21,583 nucleotides of DNA from contig JACCYC010000090.1 in NCBI GenBank assembly GCA_013696665.1, positions 1 to 21,583 on the forward strand. Reading direction: 5' to 3'. This DNA is from Burkholderiaceae bacterium (GTDB taxonomy: Bacteria; Pseudomonadota; Gammaproteobacteria; Burkholderiales; Burkholderiaceae_F). A program made the translations under genes and the position numbers. Each line of letters begins with the position of its first letter. Position 1 is the stretch's first letter. The notes under the pieces were generated by a model. The model was not told where the DNA came from. It saw only the letters and a list, made by a program, of their open reading frames with translations, and did no database searches. Shown here piece after piece: positions 15,067-21,583 of this stretch.

Positions 15067-17574
15067 ATGGCAACGAAACGTTCGGGCGCAAAGGCGCCTC
15101 CGGCTACGGCTCGGCAGGTCAAAATTCCCGCAGCAGGCGGGTCTGATAAGCAAACGGCCAGCGGACCTTCCGCACGTACACCCGCCCGTGCTGGCAAGGG
15201 CGTCATTTCGCGCGCGGCGTCCGCGACGCTCGGCGGCATCGATAGCAGCAGTCCCGACGTTCGAGCAGAAGCGGCCGCTGGCCGGCTGGCCGACAAAATG
15301 CAGGGCACCGATCAACTGGCGCGGTCCTTTCCGTTTAATACCGCCAAGCCTGCAGAATTTGGTCGTCGGGGTGCACTCAACCCCCCGCAGGGTCAGAACG
15401 AACCGCCACCGTCGGACGACGTGGCTGCCAGTACGATCACCGAAACCAACATCAGCGACAAGACCGGCAACGCGGCCAGTGCCGGCCTCAATCCAAACAA
15501 TGCGCCACTCGAAAGAGTGCGCGTCGATTCTGCAGGCCGAGCGCTGACGACTAATCATGGCGTCCCGATTGCAGACAACCAGAACTCGCTGAAAGCAGGT
15601 TTGCGCGGGCCAACGCTGCTCGAAGACTTTGTCTTACGCGAAAAGATCACGCACTTCGATCACGAGCGCATTCCAGAGCGCATCGTGCATGCACGCGGTT
15701 CGGCCGCGCATGGCTACTTTGAAAGCTATGAGGCGTTGACCGACCTGACCATGGCTGCGCCGTTTGCCGAAGCGGGCAAACGCACGCCGGTATTCGTGCG
15801 CTTTTCGACCGTCGTCGGCGAACGCGGCTCGTTTGACCTCGCGCGCGATGTGCGTGGCTTTGCCGTCAAGTTTTATACCGATCAGGGCAACTGGGACCTG
15901 GTGGGTAACAACATTCCGGTGTTCTTCATTCAGGATGCGATGAAGTTCCCGGACTTAGTGCACGCGGTGAAGCCTGAACCCCATCATGCGATGCCACAGG
16001 CAGCGAGCGCACACGACACCTTCTGGGACTTCGCCAGCTTGATGCCCGAGATCACGCACATGTTGATGTGGGTGATGTCGGACCGGGCGATACCGCGCAG
16101 CTACCGAATGATGCAAGGCTTCGGCGTACATACGTTCCGAATGGTCAATGCGGAACGAGAGTCGGTTTTTGTCAAGTTTCACTGGATCCCGCTGTTGGGC
16201 ACGCACTCGGTCGTGTGGGACGAGGCGGTCAAGATCAACGGTGCTGACCCCGACTTTCATCGCCGGGATTTGTGGGAAGCGATCGAGGGCGGTGCTTATC
16301 CCGAATACGAGCTCGCTTTGCAAGTCTTTACCGAACAGCAGGCAGAAGAGTTCAGTTTCGATGTGCTGGACTCGACCAAGATCGTTCCCGAAGAGCTGGT
16401 GCCGCTGCGTCCGGTCGGCAGATTGGTGCTGAACCGCAACCCCGATAACTTTTTTGCCGAAACCGAGCAGGTGGCGTTTGCGACCCATCACATCATTCCC
16501 GGCATCGACTTCAGTAATGACCCCTTGCTGCAGGGACGCAACCATTCCTACCTCGACACGCAGCTAAGCCGGCTCGGTGGACCCAACTTTCACGAACTTC
16601 CGATCAATGCTTCTGTAGTCGAGGTTCACAACAATCAGCGCGATGGCATCCACCGTCAGGCCATTCCGCGCGGACGCGTTGCCTATGAGCCGAATTCGCT
16701 TGGGGGCGGATGTCCGTTCCAGGCCGGCGCAATGGGATTCCGCTCTTTTCCCGAGCCGATACGTGATGACAAGCTCCGCGGCAAACCTGAGAAGTTTGCC
16801 GACCATTACACACAGGCCACTTTATTCTTTAACAGCCAGACGGCAGTCGAGCAGAATCACATCGTCGAGGCGTTTCGGTTCGAGTTGACTAAAGTTCAGA
16901 CGCCTGCCATCCGCGCACGGATGGTTGCGGGACTTTTAAACGTCGACGGCAAGCTCGCTTCGAAAGTTGCACAAGGGCTCGGCATCGATTTGCCTGACCC
17001 ATTGCCACGCGTTCTGGCCAAACCGGCCCAACCGGAAGTCACAAGTTCCGGCGCGCTATCGCTGTTTGCGCGGCCCGGCGATGGCTCGATCCGCACACGC
17101 CGTATCGCGTTGCTGGTGGCCGACGGCGTCGATGCCGCTTCGCTGCAAGCGATATACGACACGCTGACTGCAGAGGGCGCTGTGGCCAATTACGTCGGGC
17201 ATCGGCTCGGTGCGGTGCAGTCGGACTCCGGTCCGATTGAAGTGGAAGTTACGATGGAAACTGCGCCGGCCGTGTTGTTCGATGCGTTGGTGCTACCGGG
17301 TGGCAAGAACGCGATCGAGATTCTGGGCAGAAGCGGGCAGGCGATGGAATTCATAAAGCTCCAATACCGCCATTGCAAGCCGATCCTCGCACTCAACGGC
17401 GCCAGCGCATTGCTGGAGGGTGCCGGCATCTCGCCACGGTTACCTGATGGCAGCGACGATCCCGGTCTGCTCGTGGTTGATGAAGAAGACAGCGCCGCAG
17501 TAGCCGACGCGTTTGTGCAGGCCATTGCGCGCCATCGGCACTTCGAACGGCAAATGGATCCGCCGACCGTTTAG
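15067..17574 (+). CDS. katE: Large-subunit (clade II) catalase HPII
   Basis: Heme catalase that dismutates hydrogen peroxide in the cytoplasm; 835 aa against 753 for E. coli KatE. Residues 1-80 are a basic, Ala/Ser/Pro-rich extension absent from E. coli. The core holds the catalytic His208 (ERIVHARG), Asn281 (LVGNNIPVFFIQD), and the heme-ligand Tyr495 in RNHSYLDT, following LVLNRNPDNFFAE. By ungapped alignment to the E. coli numbering, the His that forms the His392-Tyr415 crosslink is Ala472 here (FATHH against FHPGH). Residues about 676-835 are the flavodoxin/DJ-1-like C-terminal domain of this clade (IALLVADGVD, DALVLPGGKNAIEI). A modest site (CCAGG) precedes the ATG. It lies between hemerythrin and ferritin-like genes. 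Confidence 0.97.
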   Translation: MATKRSGAKAPPATARQVKIPAAGGSDKQTASGPSARTPARAGKGVISRAASATLGGIDSSSPDVRAEAAAGRLADKMQGTDQLARSFPFNTAKPAEFGRRGALNPPQGQNEPPPSDDVAASTITETNISDKTGNAASAGLNPNNAPLERVRVDSAGRALTTNHGVPIADNQNSLKAGLRGPTLLEDFVLREKITHFDHERIPERIVHARGSAAHGYFESYEALTDLTMAAPFAEAGKRTPVFVRFSTVVGERGSFDLARDVRGFAVKFYTDQGNWDLVGNNIPVFFIQDAMKFPDLVHAVKPEPHHAMPQAASAHDTFWDFASLMPEITHMLMWVMSDRAIPRSYRMMQGFGVHTFRMVNAERESVFVKFHWIPLLGTHSVVWDEAVKINGADPDFHRRDLWEAIEGGAYPEYELALQVFTEQQAEEFSFDVLDSTKIVPEELVPLRPVGRLVLNRNPDNFFAETEQVAFATHHIIPGIDFSNDPLLQGRNHSYLDTQLSRLGGPNFHELPINASVVEVHNNQRDGIHRQAIPRGRVAYEPNSLGGGCPFQAGAMGFRSFPEPIRDDKLRGKPEKFADHYTQATLFFNSQTAVEQNHIVEAFRFELTKVQTPAIRARMVAGLLNVDGKLASKVAQGLGIDLPDPLPRVLAKPAQPEVTSSGALSLFARPGDGSIRTRRIALLVADGVDAASLQAIYDTLTAEGAVANYVGHRLGAVQSDSGPIEVEVTMETAPAVLFDALVLPGGKNAIEILGRSGQAMEFIKLQYRHCKPILALNGASALLEGAGISPRLPDGSDDPGLLVVDEEDSAAVADAFVQAIARHRHFERQMDPPTV

Positions 17575-17609
17575 AAACTTAATTGCACCGCACGGCGCAG
17601 GAGAATCAA

Positions 17610-18014
17610 ATGAAAGATCAGGTCAAAGAACTGCTCTACCAGATGCTGGAGACCGAGTTGGGCGGCGTGCAGGTTTACACGACTGCACTTGAATGCGTCG
17701 TCAACGACGAGCTAAGAGAAGAATGGACCAAGTATCTTGAACAAACGCGCCGCCACGTCGACGTGATGCGTGAACTGTTGGCCAAGCTGGGATTGGATGC
17801 CGAGCTGCAAACGCCGGGACGCCAGGTCGTGCATCACATCGGCGAGTCACTGGTGCAGGCGATGCAACTAGCGCAGAACAGTGGTGGCCCGCCCGAAGCT
17901 GCAGAGCTAGTCGCATGCGAGTGTGTGGTGTTTGCCGAAACCAAGGACCACATGAATTGGGAGCTGCTGTCGAAGTACTCCAGAAAATCGGGCGATCGTG
18001 ACGCACCCGTGTGA
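17610..18014 (+). CDS. Ferritin-like protein, N-terminal part (gene split)
   Basis: 134-aa ORF from the ATG at 17610, chosen because CAGGAGAA lies just before it; the longer TTG frame has no ribosome site. It holds three helices of a ferritin-like bundle: METELGGVQVYTTALE (first Glu ligand), YLEQTRRHVDVMREL (second, with His) and CECVVFAETKDHMNWELLSKY (third). It then runs into a short unrelated-looking end (DRDAPV) and stops. The fourth helix, with an EDEH iron motif, is found in the next ORF in another frame, so this looks like the front part of one interrupted gene. It starts 35 nt after katE and is probably co-transcribed with it, in keeping with an iron or peroxide defence role. Confidence 0.75.
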   Translation: MKDQVKELLYQMLETELGGVQVYTTALECVVNDELREEWTKYLEQTRRHVDVMRELLAKLGLDAELQTPGRQVVHHIGESLVQAMQLAQNSGGPPEAAELVACECVVFAETKDHMNWELLSKYSRKSGDRDAPV

Positions 18015-18202
18015 TGGCCGCGTGCGAGGAAGTCGAAGATCAGGAAGACGAGCACATTTACCACAGCAAAGGGTGGTGCCGCGAGCTTTGGATTCAGTCG
18101 CTGGGGATGCCGTCCGTTCTTCCGCCGCCGGAAGAAGAACGACAGGTGAAGACTGCTCTGGGTGCGGCGCACGCAGAAAACGCGCGCGAGGAAATGTTGT
18201 AG
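18014..18202 (+). pseudogene. Ferritin-like protein, C-terminal part (frameshifted remainder)
   Basis: 62-codon ORF whose ATG overlaps the preceding stop by one base (TGATG). It reads EEVEDQEDEHIYH, then GWCRELWIQSLGMPSVLPPP and a basic-acidic helix. The EDEH motif is the ExxH iron-binding pair expected on the fourth helix of a ferritin fold, and the segment cannot fold alone. There is no ribosome site of its own. Removing two bases from GTGTGATGG joins both ORFs into one protein of about 195 aa, reading SGDRDAPVMAACEEVEDQ across the joint. It may be a mutation, an assembly error, or a true two-part protein made by coupled translation. Its stop touches the convergent AI-2E gene with no gap. 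Confidence 0.65.
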
Positions 18203-20125
18203 CTAGCGCGGGTTTGCAGCCGCGGCGTTAGTGCCCTGGACCTGGGCGTCAGGCGGCTTCGTCGCGTTGATCGTTGCGGCCGGCGGAAGCTTTTCAATCG
18301 CGGCCTTCAAGGTTGTGACAACCTCGGTCGCACCGGCGGCGACCAATCGGGCGCGCCCTTTTTCAAGATCGCCATGCGCATTCCACAGTGCAACCACTAT
18401 CTTCAGCTCTGGAAATGTCGCTCGCAAACGCTTGCAAAAAAATGAGGCATGCAGTACAGCAGCAGGCGGCAGGGCTGAGATGTACACCGCTTGCGCATCG
18501 AGTTCCGCCACTCTTCCGAGCGCTTCACTCTTGAGCAACCCGGTGGTCGCCAAATTGGCGCCGACGTTCCGCGCGTTCAGGCATCGCAACAACATAGCAC
18601 CCACAATTTCATCGGCCTCATCGCGTGCAGGCACGATGCACACCGTAACTGGTGGCGTCGACACCTCGGACCTTGACTCTGGCTGCAACTCCTCGCCCGA
18701 CTCCGAGGTCTTGGCGGCAGCCTCGCTGCGTTCGGACAGGTCTTCCACCAGTGTCCGCATGCTGTCGAACACGAATTTCGAACGGTCGTCGGAAAGTGCG
18801 TCGTCGTGCCGGTCGCGCTCCGCCAGGTTTAGAACCGGTATCAGCACGTCTTCGTAAAGTGCTTCAAGACCGTGCTCATCGACATACGCTTCAGCAAGTT
18901 CCGCGGTTTCATCCTGATCGCGCGCGAGCAGCCGCTGATACATGCGGTCCTGAACGGACAGGACCGGCTCATCGCCAAGCATGATGTTGAGAAAAGCGAG
19001 CTGAGGCACGTAGCGTCCCATCACCACCAGGCACACCGTCAACGGGACCGCGAGCAGCAAGCCGACGGCACCCCACAGCCAAGTCCAAAAGATCGCGGAC
19101 ACGATGATTGCAATCGCCGACATGCCGGTGCTGGCACCGTACGCCCACGGCTCGACGATATTGTTGCTGACAAGCTCGAGCACCACGAAAATGCCGATGG
19201 TCCATATGACCAGCGACCAGTCATCCGAAATCGCAAACGCCACCGCGATTGGCATCACGGCTGCGATCCACGCGCCGATGTAGGGTATGAACCGCAGCAG
19301 CGTTGCGAGCAAACCCCACAACGCGGCGTTTGGCACGCCCAGTGCGTAGAGCCCAATGCCCACCGGCAGACCGTAGGTGACGTTGACGATCAGCTGCATG
19401 CGCAGATAACGGCTCACGCGGCCTGCAGCTTCTTCCAAAACCTGGGTGGTGGTGTTCAGTTGACGATGACCGACCAGGCGGATCACACGATCGCGCAAAT
19501 CTTCTCGCCGCAACAACATGATGAACGTGAAGAGGATCACGGCACCCGTAGTAGCAAGCGGCACGACGAGCGGGGTCACCATCGACTTCAAGAAGTCGAA
19601 TGGAGTCTGCGGTGCCGCATCGACAATCACATGCGCCGGACGTTCGGTCGCCGCCGCGCGTCCCGAAGGCTGGCGCCTTGCATCGGCTTCTGCCTCGGCC
19701 GCCTGCTGCTTCGCCATTTCGGTCCCGATCTCGTCGATCGTCCGACGCGCCCGTCTTAGGCTGCCATCAGGATCCGACGACTGCAAGATTGCGACCTTGC
19801 TTTGAATATTGCTTTTGTATTCGGGCAGACGCGCTGCCAGATTCAGCATCTGAACCGCCGATATCCACACTACGCCAGCGATGACCCAGCACGACAAAGC
19901 GACCATCACGGTGGTAGCGGCGACGCGCGGCAGTCCGGCCTTTTCGAGATGACGTACCGCTGGAGCCAGCAGAAAACTCAATAGCACTGATAACGCCACC
20001 GGGATCAGCACATCGCGGCCGAAATAGAGAATGCCGGTAATCACGACGAACATTGCAATCGCGGTCAGCTGCGATCCGCGCGACCGGGGCGGCGCCTTTA
20101 TCGGAGAGTCAATTGACGGGAGCAA
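18203..20125 (-). CDS. AI-2E family permease with C-terminal cobalamin-binding-like domain
   Basis: 640-aa inner-membrane protein. Residues 20-375 are the AI-2E/PerM family region: two or three helices at the N terminus (23-95), a soluble loop (about 100-175), then helices 180-206 and 245-375 with the family motifs FIPYIGAWIAA and VEPWAYGASTGMSAIAIIVSAIFWTWLWGAVGLLLAVPL. Residues 385-490 are a charged cytoplasmic linker. Residues 493-612 resemble a B12-binding Rossmann-like domain of the MerR/CarH type (VCIVPARDEADEIVGAMLL, DAQAVYISALP, ELKIVVALWN), but the His of the ExxHxxG motif is absent. Start is TTG at 20125, supported by CGGAGA six bases before it; no ATG or other good start lies between it and the upstream stop. 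Substrate unknown. Confidence 0.85.
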   Translation of the reverse strand: MLPSIDSPIKAPPRSRGSQLTAIAMFVVITGILYFGRDVLIPVALSVLLSFLLAPAVRHLEKAGLPRVAATTVMVALSCWVIAGVVWISAVQMLNLAARLPEYKSNIQSKVAILQSSDPDGSLRRARRTIDEIGTEMAKQQAAEAEADARRQPSGRAAATERPAHVIVDAAPQTPFDFLKSMVTPLVVPLATTGAVILFTFIMLLRREDLRDRVIRLVGHRQLNTTTQVLEEAAGRVSRYLRMQLIVNVTYGLPVGIGLYALGVPNAALWGLLATLLRFIPYIGAWIAAVMPIAVAFAISDDWSLVIWTIGIFVVLELVSNNIVEPWAYGASTGMSAIAIIVSAIFWTWLWGAVGLLLAVPLTVCLVVMGRYVPQLAFLNIMLGDEPVLSVQDRMYQRLLARDQDETAELAEAYVDEHGLEALYEDVLIPVLNLAERDRHDDALSDDRSKFVFDSMRTLVEDLSERSEAAAKTSESGEELQPESRSEVSTPPVTVCIVPARDEADEIVGAMLLRCLNARNVGANLATTGLLKSEALGRVAELDAQAVYISALPPAAVLHASFFCKRLRATFPELKIVVALWNAHGDLEKGRARLVAAGATEVVTTLKAAIEKLPPAATINATKPPDAQVQGTNAAAANPR

Positions 20126-20344
20126 AGCAGATCTCCGAGCAACGAAGCGCGAGAATCATAGCGCTGGATGGTGCTGCATATTGATGCAATAACGATACCC
20201 GCCTGAAGAACACTATCAGCGCAATTGATGCGCATGTACGCGCCACGCGTCGCGATCGGTACTTGATGCGGCATTTGCAATCGTGATCGACACGACCACG
20301 TGCCGCGCCATTTACAGTCAACCGCAGTGCTGGATCTCGATCTG
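20126..20344. other. Intergenic region, divergent
   Basis: AT-richer sequence (GCATATTGATGCAATAACGATAC) lies where promoters for the leftward AI-2E gene and the rightward unknown gene should be. The unknown gene's frame is already open from 20267, with GTG codons at 20300 and 20327. No clear operator, repeat or RNA gene was seen. Confidence 0.4.
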
Positions 20345-20631
20345 ATGCGGCTCGGCGTACCACCCGCCGACTTTGAACGCTACTCCTGGGAAGTATTCGC
20401 CGAGCAGCGGCCGTTGATCGCGCTCAATGAAGACACTGCAGCCTGGCAGTTCTTCGACGAGAGCCGCAGCAAATTTTTTCAAACTTTGATGCTGCGCCCG
20501 GAAATTTTCACCTTGCGTCGATGCGCGCTGCTTATCAGCGCGCGTGCCACATCAATCTGGGCCAAACGATCGCGGCCGCGGCTCAGGACCGGCCGCCTCC
20601 GGCGCAATACAGCCGCATTTCGCCCGAGTAA
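20345..20631 (+). pseudogene. Small unknown gene, apparently frameshifted at a T6 run
   Basis: I do not recognise the product. From the ATG at 20345 (GTG at 20300 or 20327 also possible; no clear ribosome site) the frame reads MRLGVPPADFERYSWEVF and continues with G/C-ending codons to about 20479. After the run AAATTTTTTC (T6 at 20474-20479) that frame turns into atypical Arg/Ser-rich sequence, while the neighbouring frame takes up normal codon use (FHLASMRAAYQRACHINLG) and ends at a TAA at 20629-20631. Adding one T would join them into a protein of about 95 aa. A perfect 8-bp hairpin (20523-20543) lies downstream of the run. It is either a decayed gene, a sequencing error, or less likely a recoded one. 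Confidence 0.45.
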
Positions 20632-20808
20632 TTCAATATGCCGGGCTTCGGGCTCCGCGTACGGTTCAGTACAGCGTATGGACGTGCCTTGCGAAAAAAA
20701 TAAAGTCGGAGCCAATTGTGCGCGTGGGCCTTTGCCTTGCTGTTCATGGCGTGGGCGCAAAGCGCCGATCGAGCCGGTTGTGCTTGACCTCATTCACTGG
20801 AGAAACAA
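20632..20808. other. Intergenic leader region of the DUF4331 gene
   Basis: It contains an A-rich stretch (GCGAAAAAAATAAAG) near 20695. A 23-codon ORF begins at a TTG at 20716 with CGGAG four bases before it; it is hydrophobic (WAFALLFMAWAQSADRAGCA) and ends at 20787. That could be a leader peptide or chance; I give it little weight. The promoter of the DUF4331 gene probably lies here. Confidence 0.3.
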
Positions 20809-21583
20809 ATGAGTCTTAAAAGATTCGCCTGCAAACGCCGGCTGGCCCGCTTTGCATCCGCCGCTCTGGCCGTCGCGATAAGCGGCACTGCGTTTGCGTC
20901 GAGCCACCGCGAAGCGCCGTTTATCAGCAGCCAGCCCACAGTGGACGGCACCGACCTGTATCTGTTCCGCAGCTACGAGCCGGGTCGGCAGGGCTTCGTC
21001 ACCGTCATTGCCGATTACATTCCGTTCCAGGATCCGCAGGGCGGTCCCACCTTTTACCCCTTGAACCAGAACGCGTTGTACGAAATACATTTCGACAACA
21101 ACGGTGACGGCAGAGAAGACCTCACGTTCCAGTTCCGCTTTACCAATACATCGAAGGGCGCCTCGCTGATGGTGGGCGGTCAGAACGTGCGCATTCCGTT
21201 GGTTAATTCGGGACCGGTAGCCGGTGTCAATCCGGCCACGCTGAACCGGCGCGAAACGTATGCGGTTGAAGTCGTTCGCGGCGATCGCCGCGGCGGGACG
21301 CGCAGCGGGCGCATCACGAATGCTGCGGGCGGCGCCAACCAGTTCGACAAGCCGCTCGATTACGTCGGTGAAAAAACCCTGGGTGCTCCCACCGCGTACG
21401 ACGCGTATGCCGCCGCCCACACCTACGACATCGCCATCCCCGGCTGCGCCAACGGACGCATGTTTGTCGGCCAGCGCAAGGAGGCATTCTTCATCGCCGT
21501 CGGCGACATCTTTGACTTGTTCAACTACGATCCGCTCGGTTCGCAGACCGGAAAGAACAACGATCTCGAACAGAAAAACATCA
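20809..21583 (+). CDS. Exported DUF4331 family protein, partial at right edge
   Basis: 258 codons are visible, with no stop before the window ends. Residues 1-30 are a signal peptide (basic KRFACKRRLAR, then a short hydrophobic core, cleavage after AFA). The mature protein starts with the family hallmark SSHREAP, followed by TDLYLFRSYEPG and YPLNQNALYEIHFDNNGDGREDLTFQFRF; the DNNGDGRED turn resembles a calcium loop. Later Asp/Asn-rich segments and IPGCANGRMFVGQRKEAFFIAVGDIFDLFNYDPLG also match the family. DUF4331 proteins are secreted and of unsettled function. A good ribosome site (CTGGAGA) precedes the ATG at 20809. Confidence 0.92.
   Translation, partial: MSLKRFACKRRLARFASAALAVAISGTAFASSHREAPFISSQPTVDGTDLYLFRSYEPGRQGFVTVIADYIPFQDPQGGPTFYPLNQNALYEIHFDNNGDGREDLTFQFRFTNTSKGASLMVGGQNVRIPLVNSGPVAGVNPATLNRRETYAVEVVRGDRRGGTRSGRITNAAGGANQFDKPLDYVGEKTLGAPTAYDAYAAAHTYDIAIPGCANGRMFVGQRKEAFFIAVGDIFDLFNYDPLGSQTGKNNDLEQKNI

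Noticed and set aside
17990..18020. Programmed frameshift joining the ferritin-like ORFs
   Set aside because: No X-XXY-YYZ slippery heptamer lies near the overlap; a two-base duplication or coupled translation explains the layout more simply.
18872..19759. 295-aa His/Arg/Gln-rich plus-strand ORF
   Set aside because: Antisense to the AI-2E permease, whose transmembrane pattern and motifs are clear.
20794..21420. 208-aa minus-strand ORF
   Set aside because: Antisense to the DUF4331 gene, which has a signal peptide, ribosome site and the SHREAP motif.

Overview
The window is GC-rich, densely packed chromosomal DNA. The gene families and codon use (a TAXI-TRAP transporter, clade II KatE, an LpqC-type PHB depolymerase, a glycine-zipper stress protein, AI-2E permease) fit a betaproteobacterium, most likely Burkholderiales; that placement is inference. 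No rRNA, tRNA, CRISPR array, insertion sequence or phage gene was seen.

Left part, all minus strand (about 8470 down to 1). A catabolic operon reads leftward: a DadA-like D-amino-acid dehydrogenase, a class III aminotransferase 2 nt behind it, a TAXI solute-binding protein, and a fused TRAP permease that runs off the left edge. An intrinsic terminator lies between the binding protein and the permease, so the permease is probably made in lower amounts. Upstream, and separated by a strong terminator, is a single gene for an exported protein made almost wholly of six 24-residue repeats. Before that come dsbB and a DUF4198 periplasmic protein.

Middle, plus strand (8562 to 12026). A HAD phosphatase and an APH-fold phosphotransferase sit stop-to-start. 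They are followed by a ribbon-helix-helix regulator with a perfect inverted repeat at its start, and by an LpqC-type polyhydroxyalkanoate depolymerase. A DUF421 membrane protein and a thioredoxin-reductase-like flavoprotein converge on this group from the right.

Right part (13600 to 18202, plus strand) is an oxidative and envelope stress cluster: a GlsB-type membrane protein, a glycine-zipper protein, a hemerythrin with a histone-H1-like tail, the large catalase KatE with an unusual basic N-terminal tail, and a ferritin-like protein that is split into two overlapping ORFs. An AI-2E family permease with a C-terminal cobalamin-binding-like domain that lacks the cobalt-ligating His converges on it. 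The last 1.4 kb hold a small unknown gene that appears frameshifted at a T6 run, and the start of an exported DUF4331 protein.

The best leads are the split ferritin-like gene, the two neighbouring defence proteins with DNA-binding-like tails, the AI-2E/B12-like fusion, the 24-residue repeat protein, and the HAD/APH pair with its repeat-flanked regulator.
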